A DNA stretch of 43,885 bases, taken from a virus. How positions within the stretch are numbered: the stretch's first letter is position 1; each line of letters opens with the position of its first letter. Below, one piece after another: positions 1-8,088 of this stretch. The stretch is taken from positions 1-43,885 of IMG/VR virus record IMGVR_UViG_3300008050_000005. One strand, written 5' to 3'. The notes under the pieces are model-generated. The model was not told the origin of the DNA. It ran no database searches and worked only from the letters and a program-made list of their open reading frames with translations. The translations under genes were made by a program, and so were the position numbers.

Positions 1-111
1 CACGAGCATGTCGTCTACTTCGACGACTCGTTCGTTCATCTTTACCTTCGCGCCGGAGATGAATTTCCCTGGCTCATGGTAACCCTTGTAGAGGCCGCCA
101 ACTGCGTCATG
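1..111. repeat. Left copy of 111-bp end repeat (assembly overlap)
   Basis: These 111 bases are identical to 43775-43885. The repeat lies inside the major capsid gene, and the reading frame runs through it without a break when the ends are joined. This is what a circular assembly graph leaves behind, and it is not where a T7-type phage keeps its physical terminal repeat, which would be beside the terminase and early region. The unit genome is 43,774 bp. Confidence 0.97.
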
Positions 112-369
112 GACGCCAGCACTTGTGTAAGTACCGATAGCGTCAACGTCGATGTCGTCGCCGATCACTGGCCACTGGAATGACTTACCGCCACTCAAAG
201 TTTTGTGGGCCATGAATGACCCGGTGTTGTCGTAAAATACTGTCTTGTTGCGAAACGCTTCAAGCACTGTTCCTGAGAACAGCTTCAGCGCTAGAGCTCG
301 GTCGTCGCCATACGCTGAACCGTCCCATGTTTGTAGTGTCCGTGACACTGTGGTGTTAATATCTGTCAT
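1..369 (-). CDS. Major capsid protein, N-terminal part (gene crosses the contig ends)
   Basis: This is the first 123 codons of the T7 gp10-like major capsid protein, starting at the ATG at 369-367. The start is preceded by a strong ribosome site (AAGGAAGG) about ten bases upstream. The frame is open to position 1 and continues in phase at 43774, ending at 42941, for a total of 400 aa. The N-terminal stretch has the LFSG..L.AF.NKTVF arrangement, followed by a SGGKSFQWPVIG segment, as in T7-group capsid proteins. The gene follows portal, scaffold and one small gene, as expected for gene 10. The product would form the icosahedral shell. Confidence 0.93.
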   Translation of the reverse strand, partial: MTDINTTVSRTLQTWDGSAYGDDRALALKLFSGTVLEAFRNKTVFYDNTGSFMAHKTLSGGKSFQWPVIGDDIDVDAIGTYTSAGVHDAVGGLYKGYHEPGKFISGAKVKMNERVVEVDDMLV

Positions 370-546
370 GATAAGAACCCTTCCTTGTTAAAAAAAATTA
401 CGTTAGATACCCGCTTTCATGCGAGGTGTCCTACGATTGACAGGGTCGGACAAGTCCGGGTGCCGTGCCAACTGTTTGGGCTCTCATCAAAACAAATGCG
501 ACGTAATAGCGTTAGCCATTACGAACGCGAATTAAATTAAATTAGA
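370..546. promoter_or_regulatory. Capsid leader region with two dyads
   Basis: This 177-bp noncoding stretch lies between gene 547-927 and the capsid start. It holds a palindrome CGGACAAGTCCG (447-458) and a stem-loop with arms CGTAAT and ATTACG (502-523, inner GC/GC pairs and a GTTA loop). On the sense side there is an AT-rich start (repeated AATTTAATTTAATT). In T7 the equivalent place carries the strong gene 10 promoter and an RNase III site. A phage promoter is expected here, but no consensus could be derived by eye. Confidence 0.5.
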
Positions 547-927
547 TCATGACTTCTTTTTTCGTGAGGCTTTCTTTGCGTTTGATTTAGCAGGCTTATC
601 AGCATCGCCCTGGTCTTCCTCATCCGTCGAACTTTCGTTGATGTCCAGCTTGGACTCCAGATCCGAGAGCTTATCACGTAAAATCTTCTCATCGTCCTGG
701 ATTTGTTTTGGTGTCCTGCCAAGACCTTCCTGGTTGAATGTGTTGTGCGCATCGTCAAAAGCCTCGTCGTCTGTGAATCCTCTGCCAGTGTGTACTATCT
801 CGCCCGAAGATTGAAGTTTAAATTGAGCTTGCCGCTCTGATGTCCCAGCGATAGCAACAAAATTGCACCTGATGCCTTTTTGTGCTAATTCTATCGCTCC
901 GTAAACGCATGTTCCTGTTAGTGCCAT
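547..927 (-). CDS. Unknown protein between scaffold and capsid, lysine-rich tail
   Basis: The protein has 126 aa and its ATG directly follows the TAA of the scaffold gene, so translation is probably coupled. The first 60 residues look globular (two cysteines, alternating hydrophobic strands). The middle is a charged probable coiled coil (KQIQDDEKILRDKLSDLESKL), and the last 20 residues are very basic (KKASRKKKS). I do not recognise a family. Its position between scaffold and major capsid suggests a minor head protein, decoration protein or capsid-assembly helper. The basic tail could touch DNA or scaffold. These roles are inferences from position and composition only. Confidence 0.8.
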   Translation of the reverse strand: MALTGTCVYGAIELAQKGIRCNFVAIAGTSERQAQFKLQSSGEIVHTGRGFTDDEAFDDAHNTFNQEGLGRTPKQIQDDEKILRDKLSDLESKLDINESSTDEEDQGDADKPAKSNAKKASRKKKS

Positions 928-1713
928 TTATTCGATTCCTTGAATGATTTGTTGTGAGGTGTTAGCAAGCCGCCGCTTGAATGATTCGTCGGGCTTACCG
1001 CTTCGTCGTATCTGAGCCATCGCGCCAAGTAGTTCTCCTACCGTATCAAATCCTGACGAGGTGTTTGGCATGGACTGCCCTTGTATTAATGGCTGTGTAA
1101 ACCCGCGACCTGATTCCATTTTCCAATCCCACATCATCTCCTTAACAGCGGTTCGCCATTGTGCAGGGTCTTCTAGCAACACGTTAAGGCTCTCTTGCTT
1201 CTCCTGTGTGTAATTCTTTGACGCCCAGTTCATGAGATTGTTGTACTCGTCCTGTCCACCAGCTAGTTCAGCTGCCTCACTCTGAATTTTCTCTTGTGCG
1301 TATGATCCGTTCTGTGCAATGGCGGTTTGCCCGTGCAAGTAACTATCAACCATATTTTTAGAGATGCCTGTTTTAGCAAAAGATTCATACTGAGCGTCGG
1401 AAAGTTTCCCGTCGGTCTGCCAGTTGGTAACAAGATCGCCACCGTTAAGTCCAGCCCTCTCTACTATCTGATCAACAGAGAGCTCGGACGTGTCGGGTGC
1501 ACGCTCGGACAACTTCTTTTGAAGTTCTTTGTATCCGTTTTCTAGATCTTCAACCGAGTTGTACTTGTCTGCGTAGGTTCTCGCCGACTCTTCGTGAAAG
1601 CCTGCCGCAGAGTCTGCGTTTTCAATTGGTGTAGTCGCCACTTCTGGTGCAGGCGGTGGCGTTGAGCCACTTGCTTGCAGACCAAAGGTTGGAGATGTTT
1701 GTGATGAATCCAT
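928..1713 (-). CDS. Scaffolding (capsid assembly) protein, T7 gp9-like
   Basis: The protein has 261 aa, is acidic and has low hydrophobicity. It begins with a Pro/Ser/Thr-rich disordered head and then long helical segments (YNSVEDLENGYKELQKKLSER near residue 55). T7-group scaffold proteins share this build: N-terminal disorder, a YxSVxDLxxGYxxLQ-like helix, and a C-terminal part that binds the coat. The gene sits directly downstream of the portal and upstream of the capsid, as in T7. It should act as the temporary internal core of the prohead and be lost before packaging. The identification rests on position and composition together with the helix motif. Confidence 0.85.
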   Translation of the reverse strand: MDSSQTSPTFGLQASGSTPPPAPEVATTPIENADSAAGFHEESARTYADKYNSVEDLENGYKELQKKLSERAPDTSELSVDQIVERAGLNGGDLVTNWQTDGKLSDAQYESFAKTGISKNMVDSYLHGQTAIAQNGSYAQEKIQSEAAELAGGQDEYNNLMNWASKNYTQEKQESLNVLLEDPAQWRTAVKEMMWDWKMESGRGFTQPLIQGQSMPNTSSGFDTVGELLGAMAQIRRSGKPDESFKRRLANTSQQIIQGIE

Positions 1714-1723
1714 AGTAGCCCTT

Positions 1724-3319
1724 TTATGCTTGTGCTGGTATTTGACCAGCTATTCCTTGTTGTATTGCGGGACCAGCTGCGTCCATAACTTTGTCTTGCA
1801 TGGACATCTGCTGTTGCTGCTCCATAGCAGCTTCACGTTCAGCGTCAATATCCTCCTGTGACTTGACCAATCCTGGTTCATAGATGCCGGACTGTCTCAT
1901 CATAAGATCAAGTAACACGCTCATGTCCAATCGACTCATGGTATCTGGGCCGAGCTGTGCTAGCACTTGCATGAGTTGCATTAGCTTGCCTTGATCGGCC
2001 TCTCGGCTGAGTGCGCTAATTCCTGTGACCGCTTCTATTTCCACAGACTCTTGTGGAAGTTCGGGTAAATCGCCGTCTCGGCGAAGTTGATACAGTAATC
2101 GTTCAATTAGTGGGACTTGCATCGCGTCAGCTATCGGAGCGTAGACGCCGCCAAGCGCCCCTTCCAACTCCATCGCGACCCGCTGGACTTGATAAGCCGT
2201 GACCCGGTCACCTGTTGGTGTGGTCTCTCCCTCCATCAACATCACGGATGAAAGATCTCTACGTATGCTTTCGCGTACCGAGTTGACGACATTGAAGTCT
2301 GTTAGTTTGTCTGCCCTAAGTACCCCAACGTCAGAGATTTGTCCAGCGGTCACGCGAGCTTGAATCACGGAGCCTGTTGGCTGCGCTAAATCTTGTGGGC
2401 GAACTTGGCTGTTGTGATCCAGGGCGAATAGGTGCTTGCTTGCAAGCGCCGCAAAGTCTAGTGTTCTCTCAGTGAGCTCGTTCATTGAACGAATGTCGCC
2501 GATGTTAGATTGGCATAGGCCAATGCCATAGTGAGCTGCTGGAGCCAGCTCAAATGGTACAGAGAAATACGGGCTAGTCTCTTCCTTAGATGTGACGATG
2601 ATTTTATCGTTCACTTCTTGCTGGATTAGCCAGCTCTCTGAGTCCCATTGCCAAGCTACCCTAGTGTATAACTTGCACATTCTCTGTTCAGTGGACTTGT
2701 TGCGTAGCATCTCTTTGTCTAAGTTGCACGTCTCAAGCATTTTCTCGGACAAGGACAGTGGGTCAATCTCTTCCTGTGTTATGTGGTAAAGAACGTCCCC
2801 CGATGTATCCCTAAATGTAACGTAGTTGTCTAGCCTGTGCACCTTGATGGAGTACCTGTCGGTCAGCTGCAATAGAACGTCTCCGCATATAAGTAATTGA
2901 CTTATCGCAGTACGCATCCTAGATCTAAACCCGGCACGCCGTGTGCGGGTTTTTGCTTGACCGTCGTTTCTCTCAAGCTTGCCGAGCACAATGTACTCAT
3001 GAAGGCTCAGAAGGTTTGAAAATTCATTAACTACTTCTGCATCAACATCCGGGTCAAACTTGTATCTACTCGCAGGCTTGAGCTTGAACCATGGCACACC
3101 TGGAGGGAACAGCGCTAATAGCAGCCGACCCTCAAGGTTGGTGATCCCACGGCTAGCCAGTGATGAGAATGGTTCGGGGAGCTTTTCATTTTCGGACCAT
3201 CCCTCTGGAGGTTGGATCCAAGGCTTCGTCAGAGATGCGCAAAGGCGAGCCCTATTCAGGTGCTCGACTCGGTCAGCATTTAAACGAGTATAATTCCCGC
3301 GAATTGTTTCCGTCTCCAC
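1724..3319 (-). CDS. Portal (head-tail connector) protein, T7 gp8-like
   Basis: The protein has 531 aa, matching the usual 510-560 aa of podovirus connectors. It would form the dodecameric ring at one vertex through which DNA is packaged and ejected. Recognisable stretches are the N-terminal RARLCASLTKPWIQPPEG and the central LTERTLDFAALASKHLFALD region, followed by the GETTPTGDRVTAYQVQRVAMELEGALGGVYAP block typical of this family. The C-terminus is glutamine-rich and acidic. The start is a GTG at 3319-3317, overlapping the TAG of the small upstream gene (TAGTG), so translation is probably coupled. It lies upstream of the scaffold and capsid genes. Confidence 0.95.
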   Translation of the reverse strand: METETIRGNYTRLNADRVEHLNRARLCASLTKPWIQPPEGWSENEKLPEPFSSLASRGITNLEGRLLLALFPPGVPWFKLKPASRYKFDPDVDAEVVNEFSNLLSLHEYIVLGKLERNDGQAKTRTRRAGFRSRMRTAISQLLICGDVLLQLTDRYSIKVHRLDNYVTFRDTSGDVLYHITQEEIDPLSLSEKMLETCNLDKEMLRNKSTEQRMCKLYTRVAWQWDSESWLIQQEVNDKIIVTSKEETSPYFSVPFELAPAAHYGIGLCQSNIGDIRSMNELTERTLDFAALASKHLFALDHNSQVRPQDLAQPTGSVIQARVTAGQISDVGVLRADKLTDFNVVNSVRESIRRDLSSVMLMEGETTPTGDRVTAYQVQRVAMELEGALGGVYAPIADAMQVPLIERLLYQLRRDGDLPELPQESVEIEAVTGISALSREADQGKLMQLMQVLAQLGPDTMSRLDMSVLLDLMMRQSGIYEPGLVKSQEDIDAEREAAMEQQQQMSMQDKVMDAAGPAIQQGIAGQIPAQA

Positions 3320-3489
3320 TAGACGTTAGTTCCCACGCCTTTGACGTTTGTAGGCACACGAAGATTAGTTCGAGAGACCATTCCGGCTTTCTTCTTCTTC
3401 GCCTTGTCATCTTCAATGAACGCGCGAGGATCTTCTGGTGGGGGTGGTGGAGGTGGTGGGGGTGGTGGTGGTGATGGTGATCCTCCCAT
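3319..3489 (-). CDS. Small polyproline protein, T7 gp7.3-like candidate
   Basis: This short 56-aa gene is easily missed. The ATG at 3489-3487 overlaps the TAA of the upstream gene (TAATG). Its stop (TAG, 3321-3319) overlaps the portal's GTG start. AAGGAAGG lies upstream as a ribosome site. The product starts MGGSPS, continues with twelve consecutive prolines (residues 7-18), then an acidic patch (PEDPRAFIEDD), a lysine run (KAKKKK), and a Gly/Asn/Val-rich C-terminus. T7 gp7.3, a small virion protein needed for tail assembly and encoded just before the portal, has a comparable basic-then-glycine C-terminus. The match is by position and composition, not alignment. Confidence 0.75.
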   Translation of the reverse strand: MGGSPSPPPPPPPPPPPPEDPRAFIEDDKAKKKKAGMVSRTNLRVPTNVKGVGTNV

Positions 3490-3686
3490 TAGGAGCCTTC
3501 CTTTTCTTTATCTCTGAGCCGGATGAGCTCTTCTACAAGTGATCGCCTACCACTTCGGTAGACTAGCTCCTGAATCTCTTCAGGGTCTATTAATATTCCA
3601 GAAACGACGGGTTTCGGATTTAGTTCATCAAGCTCTTCAATGAGCTGATCAATCTTTATAGGTAGTTGTGTAGGCAGTGCAGGCAT
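3489..3686 (-). CDS. Small acidic helical protein upstream of portal
   Basis: This protein has 65 aa and is unknown. It is mostly helical and acidic in the first half (IDQLIEELDEL) and ends in a charged helix (RRSLVEELIRLRDKEKEGS). AAGGAG lies seven bases before the ATG. The gene overlaps the end of the upstream gene by 38 bases and touches the next small gene through TAATG, so it belongs to a tightly coupled cassette leading into the portal. Small proteins at this place in T7-like phages are often virion-associated or assembly factors. No function can be assigned. Confidence 0.75.
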   Translation of the reverse strand: MPALPTQLPIKIDQLIEELDELNPKPVVSGILIDPEEIQELVYRSGRRSLVEELIRLRDKEKEGS

Positions 3687-4215
3687 GACCGTGCTCCTTT
3701 AGCCAGTTCATTAGTTGTTGCGGAGAGACGATACCCACGGGTACTGTAATGCCTGCGGTACGTAGCGCATCGGTGCCCATGCTCACGCAGTCCTCAGAGA
3801 GTCGGACCCTGCCTCTACTAAAGAACAGGATGAGCCTGAACGTGGTGCCCCACACGGAGGCTACTACGGCCCCTCTATCCTTGGACTGCTCCCACTTTTT
3901 TAAGTCAACGGGCTTATCTGATTGGAACGTGAAGTGTACACGTCTTCCTGGGTACTTCTTCTTAAAGGTGTCAGCAGGCCAGTACTTATTTCTAGTGAAC
4001 ATTGGGTCTAGGACCACATCGTCGTACTCAATCAGTACATGGCTGATGGCTGATCGTGTGATCCACCGTATCAAGTGACTACCCAAGAGGTAGTAGCATA
4101 GGGCAGGCTCCCTGCGAATGAGCCGCAGTTTCCACCGCCAAGGGTAGTCCCAGAAATGCTTACGCATGCTCATGCCTTCGGCAAACCATAGTTTAAAATC
4201 GTATCGTAGAGTCAT
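3649..4215 (-). CDS. Candidate permuted NlpC/P60-fold protein (YiiX-like)
   Basis: The protein has 188 aa. A histidine in an ISHVLIEYDD strand (H59) precedes a cysteine in an SEDCVSMGTDALR helix (C143). The strand around VVLDPMF and the SVWGTTFRLI segment lie between them. The order His first and Cys later, on a helix start, is that of circularly permuted NlpC/P60 (papain-like) hydrolases, whose members cut peptides or amide bonds. The N-terminal 55 residues are very basic and tryptophan-rich (FWDYPWRWKLRLIRRE). If active it could serve in lysis or in cell-wall opening at entry. Neighbours are the RNA polymerase upstream and the portal cassette downstream. The family call is tentative. Confidence 0.55.
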   Translation of the reverse strand: MTLRYDFKLWFAEGMSMRKHFWDYPWRWKLRLIRREPALCYYLLGSHLIRWITRSAISHVLIEYDDVVLDPMFTRNKYWPADTFKKKYPGRRVHFTFQSDKPVDLKKWEQSKDRGAVVASVWGTTFRLILFFSRGRVRLSEDCVSMGTDALRTAGITVPVGIVSPQQLMNWLKEHGHACTAYTTTYKD

Positions 4216-4231
4216 AGAGGGTTCCTATTGA

Positions 4232-6652
4232 TTAAGAGAAGAAGTATTCCGACACCCGGACTGCTTCGATGTCTAGGTCGCCACGTTCCGGGGGTAGAGG
4301 CAGGCCGTCATAATGCTCAGACCACTCGTTGTACAGTGCCATGAGCCTATTAGACAAGTACATCTCAATGAACTGGTGCCGAAGGATCTCGTTCATCCTG
4401 TCCATGTTGGCGGCGTGACACCAGAACTCATCATGCACCTCGGCGAAGTCAATCTCCTCGTCGCTACAGTCAAGTGCTGTGCCTATCATATGCGTTGCGT
4501 CCATCGAGTGTACCCAGTTTGGTGGTCCACCCTGCACTTGCTTAGACAGTTTGACGGGAGAATTTTCTACCTCGTGGTTGAGGATGACATGTTGGAGTAT
4601 GGTTTTTACTCGGAATTTACCAGGGTTGCGGTACGGCTGGACGACGGGTACCCCTATTGGGGTGGTCCACCTGATTGTCTCGTGCGGCTGCTGCCTGCAC
4701 ATCTCTCGAATGCACACCTCAATCCAATCCATGATCTCAACAGCCTTCGAGCATATGTCACCAACAGAGTCGAGCACCACGCCCGACAGGTAATTGGCTG
4801 ATGGGTACAAGACCTTCTTGTCCACCCCACTCTTTTGTAGCTGCTTGGCGACCTGTAGCCTCGCCCCAATTCTAGTGACGTTGTAGACCTTGGTCATCAC
4901 GGGCTGCTTGACATGCCGCCGTTCAAGTAGCGGCAGCACGAGTTGTGCCATCTCATTCTTAGCCCTAGCGTCAGCGCTGACACGATCAATAACAATCTCC
5001 AGCACGTCCGAGTACACGTCAGCTGGAGTGCTGCTAGGGATTAGGTTGACCGCTGCCCCGCCACGAGAGTCAAGACCAGCTGCTGAATAATGCTGAAGGC
5101 CATTGCATGTCCCATCCACAGCCACTGGCATGTGAGCCGCTAACTGATCATCGAACATCGAGAAGCATGACGCAAGGAATAGCCATGGCTCATCCGCTTT
5201 GCCCCAGTAGTCGATTGTCTCTTCCGGGTTCTTGCTAACCGCCCACATGCTATCAACTTGCGACTCGGTCCAGCTCACCCGCTGGTCAAAGCTAGCCTTG
5301 TCTAGCCCCCACACATTCGCCGCGTGCACTTTCTGCCACCACTCGCCCCTGCTGTCCACGCTCTGCTCGTTGCCGAGAAGCAGCAAAGACCTTCCGATCT
5401 TGTCCTGATGCAAATTTAAGTGCACGGGAATAGGATAACAGCGGGTACGAAAATCTATCTGGTGGGGGAAAAATATCTCTGGCTCGTCAGCAAGATCTTC
5501 AGCAATCGATAGGCGTTGCATGAACTCCACCCGCCTGCCTTGAGCCTGGGCGTTATGCGAGTACACCTCGTGCGCTTGAATCTTCCACTCGCTTCGGGCA
5601 GCTGCATTTGTCTCAATGTCCGAGGGCTTGGGCGGTAGCGGCAGAGGGTCAGAGGCTGGCAGGCCCACCACGCTGCCGCCTTGATCCCAGATCATCTTCT
5701 GCATACGAAGTACAGGCTTGTTAATTTGCCACGGCACGGCACCTAACGCATTGACGCCCTCGTAAAGAAGTGCCGAACCCGCTTCGTTAATTGCGCCCAG
5801 CTGCTCCTTCGTTGGCTTGGCAACCAGTGGTGTCCTAACCCTTATGTATCCTCCCTCTGTTCCATCCTCTAACCACTTATACGGCTTGACCAGCATGGGT
5901 AAAAATCTCGGACGCAAGAGCTGGCGATAGAGATGCCCATCGTCGATGACACTTTTTGCAGCATCGGACAGCCTGACCATACCAATACTCTTAGCTCCAC
6001 GATAAACTTTCCCGTGGTTAAATGCCTTTATGAATTCTGGAGCGCCTCGCTCCGTGGTAGGGTTCTTTATTTCAGCAACTTTAAATAGCGAGTCTGTTAG
6101 TATAGAGCCAACCTGTACGCATACACTTCGTTGCCACTTCGGATTGGACAAAGACTTCTTCGCCCACCGATTCACCCTTGCCACGTTTAAACTTTTAAAT
6201 CTTTTGTCTAATTCTTTCAGCGTCTCAGGCGTCTCTCGCTTCATCTGTTGCAAATGAATTTCTGCAACGACAGCGTTACCTATCGCGTAGGACAGGGAAA
6301 CAAACTTGACGCCAGACGGATCGTTTAAACATTGACCAAGGGTAACGTGCATTGCAATAACGGCTAGCCGATCAGCGTCAAGCGATAAGATAACAGGACC
6401 CGCGCTGGACCTATGCTTCCCCGCCTTGCCCACCGCCATGCTCGCCTGCTCGTTCATAATAATTTGTCGTAGTGGTAGGAACCAATACAGGAGCAGTCGT
6501 TCGACAGGCTTGAGCGCAGCAGCGTCACCGCGAGAGGTAGCCTCACCAGCTAACCGCCAGTAGCGAGCTACGCCGCGAGTGATAGCCTCGGTCTCCATCT
6601 CTATTTGCCTCGCAAACTGTGAGCCTTTAAGTATCTCTCCTACCTCTAGCAT
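4232..6652 (-). CDS. Single-subunit DNA-directed RNA polymerase, T7 type
   Basis: The protein has 806 aa, somewhat shorter than the 883 aa of T7 gp1. The palm motifs are present: motif A DGTCNGLQHYSA with the metal-binding Asp near residue 513; motif B RRHVKQPVMTKVYNVTRIG with the conserved Arg/Lys and YxVT; an NWVHSMDATHM segment; and motif C HDEFW with the second catalytic Asp near residue 740. The ATG overlaps the stop of the nuclease gene (TAATG). The enzyme should transcribe the phage late genes from its own promoters. Unlike T7, the gene sits at the end of the replication block, just before the head genes, so it probably acts as a delayed-early switch to late transcription. Confidence 0.96.
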   Translation of the reverse strand: MLEVGEILKGSQFARQIEMETEAITRGVARYWRLAGEATSRGDAAALKPVERLLLYWFLPLRQIIMNEQASMAVGKAGKHRSSAGPVILSLDADRLAVIAMHVTLGQCLNDPSGVKFVSLSYAIGNAVVAEIHLQQMKRETPETLKELDKRFKSLNVARVNRWAKKSLSNPKWQRSVCVQVGSILTDSLFKVAEIKNPTTERGAPEFIKAFNHGKVYRGAKSIGMVRLSDAAKSVIDDGHLYRQLLRPRFLPMLVKPYKWLEDGTEGGYIRVRTPLVAKPTKEQLGAINEAGSALLYEGVNALGAVPWQINKPVLRMQKMIWDQGGSVVGLPASDPLPLPPKPSDIETNAAARSEWKIQAHEVYSHNAQAQGRRVEFMQRLSIAEDLADEPEIFFPHQIDFRTRCYPIPVHLNLHQDKIGRSLLLLGNEQSVDSRGEWWQKVHAANVWGLDKASFDQRVSWTESQVDSMWAVSKNPEETIDYWGKADEPWLFLASCFSMFDDQLAAHMPVAVDGTCNGLQHYSAAGLDSRGGAAVNLIPSSTPADVYSDVLEIVIDRVSADARAKNEMAQLVLPLLERRHVKQPVMTKVYNVTRIGARLQVAKQLQKSGVDKKVLYPSANYLSGVVLDSVGDICSKAVEIMDWIEVCIREMCRQQPHETIRWTTPIGVPVVQPYRNPGKFRVKTILQHVILNHEVENSPVKLSKQVQGGPPNWVHSMDATHMIGTALDCSDEEIDFAEVHDEFWCHAANMDRMNEILRHQFIEMYLSNRLMALYNEWSEHYDGLPLPPERGDLDIEAVRVSEYFFS

Positions 6653-7035
6653 TAAAGATCGCCTGTGTATAGCTTCGGTGTTATGATCTCGACCGTTTTG
6701 AATTTGTGTGCTGATGTTTCCTTAACGATGATGAGTTTAGATCTACCGTACTCTTTAAAAAGTTTTACGTCACGCTTGAACTTTGCTGTACGCATGCCCT
6801 TAACGTCTATGTAGTGCGGCAGTATAGAACACCCTGGAACTACAAAAAAGTCTGGGACGTACACGTTTTCAGGAACACCTAGCCATATTCGTGGCTGGCA
6901 AATGTAGTCCAGAACAAACCCAGCCTCGTATGCTTCCTCTAAATATAATGCGTACCGCATCTCTGCGCGAGATCCAAAGGTTCGACCCATTGCTCGGCGA
7001 TCTTTAGCTGGTGATACTTTGTATTTCCCTGGCAT
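6652..7035 (-). CDS. DUF1064-like PD-(D/E)XK endonuclease
   Basis: The protein has 127 aa. It shows an N-terminal glutamate (SRAEMRYALYLEE, about residue 24), a PDF strand (VPDFFVV, Asp near residue 61), then YIDVKGMRT with an Asp-x-Lys core, and a later basic FKRDVKLFKEYG helix. This is the arrangement of small phage PD-(D/E)XK nucleases of the DUF1064 type, which occupy the place of T7 endonuclease I in many genomes. The likely role is resolving branched DNA or debranching before packaging. It overlaps the primase gene upstream by 32 bases and is coupled to the RNA polymerase gene by TAATG. Confidence 0.8.
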   Translation of the reverse strand: MPGKYKVSPAKDRRAMGRTFGSRAEMRYALYLEEAYEAGFVLDYICQPRIWLGVPENVYVPDFFVVPGCSILPHYIDVKGMRTAKFKRDVKLFKEYGRSKLIIVKETSAHKFKTVEIITPKLYTGDL

Positions 7036-7873
7036 TGTGTAACTCCTTTGCGTTGGCGATGACTAAGTCAATCGCATCTTTAGTGATTCCATTGCTAACC
7101 CACTCGCGTGCATCCTTTGCTCCTTGCGTAGGCTGAATAATTCGCACTCTCTTTGCGGTGCGTATAAGGCGGGTGGCTAGATCCCTCGCGCCCTTACGTC
7201 CGGGACCATCTGCGTCAGCGACGATCACAATGTCTGCGTCTAATCCTAACGCGGCAACTATCTCGACAGCTCCTCGGCAACTCGGCCTGCCCACCGCGTA
7301 GTAACCCAAGTGTCGTAACGCTGCTGTGTCTGTTGGTCCTTCGGCAACAAGAAGTAATCGGTCATCATCGAGTGGCACGGGCACACCGAAGATCCCATCC
7401 CGGCTACCCTTGACCGCAAACTTTTTACCTTCGATTGTTCTGAGCCTAAAGCCCATGATGTCCCAGCGTTCAGAGTACATCGGAAAGCTGTATGCATTGT
7501 GACCCTCGGACCAGCCAAGGCCCATGGCAGCGAGCACGTAGCTCGGCACGCCAAGGCTATCACCCAACGCATTGTCCTTGTCTATGTCGCAGGCTTCTAC
7601 AAACTTCTGCTGTAGTCTGTCCCAATTGATTATCTTCTTGACTTCTGGCTCTCGTTTCCTTTTTGTGGGTACCCAATTGTCGCTTGAATTTCCCGGAGCA
7701 AAAACAGTCCCACCATCTGTGGTCTGCTTGATCATCTTCATGCCTACTGGAGGACATGGGTCTACCTCGTCTGGTCGCATGCAGTAGATGTACCCATCAT
7801 CAGAGAATGTACACCAGCTGTCGTGACCGCAGAGCTCACACTTCTTGTTTCTGTTTACTCTAAACCACGTCAT
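7004..7873 (-). CDS. DNA primase with zinc finger and TOPRIM domain
   Basis: The protein has 289 aa. An N-terminal zinc-binding region has Cys12, Cys15, Cys21 and Cys31. A linker follows, then a TOPRIM domain: the conserved Glu in LLLVAEGPTD (E178), then IVIVADADGPGRKGA with D220 and D222, and a KDAREW motif near the end. This is the primase half of T7 gp4. No RecA-type helicase domain is attached and none is encoded elsewhere, so unwinding must come from the host or from the SF2 helicase at 9060-10697. The primase would lay RNA primers for lagging-strand synthesis. It overlaps its downstream neighbour and is preceded by a small conserved-looking gene (ATGA overlap). Confidence 0.92.
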   Translation of the reverse strand: MTWFRVNRNKKCELCGHDSWCTFSDDGYIYCMRPDEVDPCPPVGMKMIKQTTDGGTVFAPGNSSDNWVPTKRKREPEVKKIINWDRLQQKFVEACDIDKDNALGDSLGVPSYVLAAMGLGWSEGHNAYSFPMYSERWDIMGFRLRTIEGKKFAVKGSRDGIFGVPVPLDDDRLLLVAEGPTDTAALRHLGYYAVGRPSCRGAVEIVAALGLDADIVIVADADGPGRKGARDLATRLIRTAKRVRIIQPTQGAKDAREWVSNGITKDAIDLVIANAKELHNAREIQSITS

Positions 7874-8088
7874 GCTTCCTCCTCTGGTGGCATTAAGAAC
7901 GCTGGTGTTTCGTCACCCACCCACGCGCCTACCTGGTTATAGCTCCAGTATTCCGTAGCCTCTTCCTCTGTCATGCCCATCTCCATGTTGATTTTGATTA
8001 CCTTCTTGTAGTCATAGAGAATAAAGTTGCTACCGAACCGCTCGACCTCACCAATAATTGCCTCGTTGTATCCATCCATCTTTAACAT
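7870..8088 (-). CDS. Small phage protein of the EEEATEY type, unknown function
   Basis: The protein has 72 aa. The central MTEEEATEYWSYNQVGAWVGDETPAF pattern (acidic helix, aromatic pair, then an Asn.x.GA.vG..TP segment) resembles a small protein often seen in replication regions of phages, for which I know no function. It overlaps the primase start by four bases, and its ATG overlaps the stop of the PP-loop enzyme gene upstream, so it is co-translated with both. An alternative start is the internal ATG at residue 4. Confidence 0.75.
   Translation of the reverse strand: MLKMDGYNEAIIGEVERFGSNFILYDYKKVIKINMEMGMTEEEATEYWSYNQVGAWVGDETPAFLMPPEEEA

Noticed and set aside
1-111. The 111-bp end repeat as a genuine T7-type terminal repeat
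   Set aside because: It lies in the middle of the capsid reading frame. T7-type terminal repeats flank the early region and terminase side, so this is an assembly overlap.
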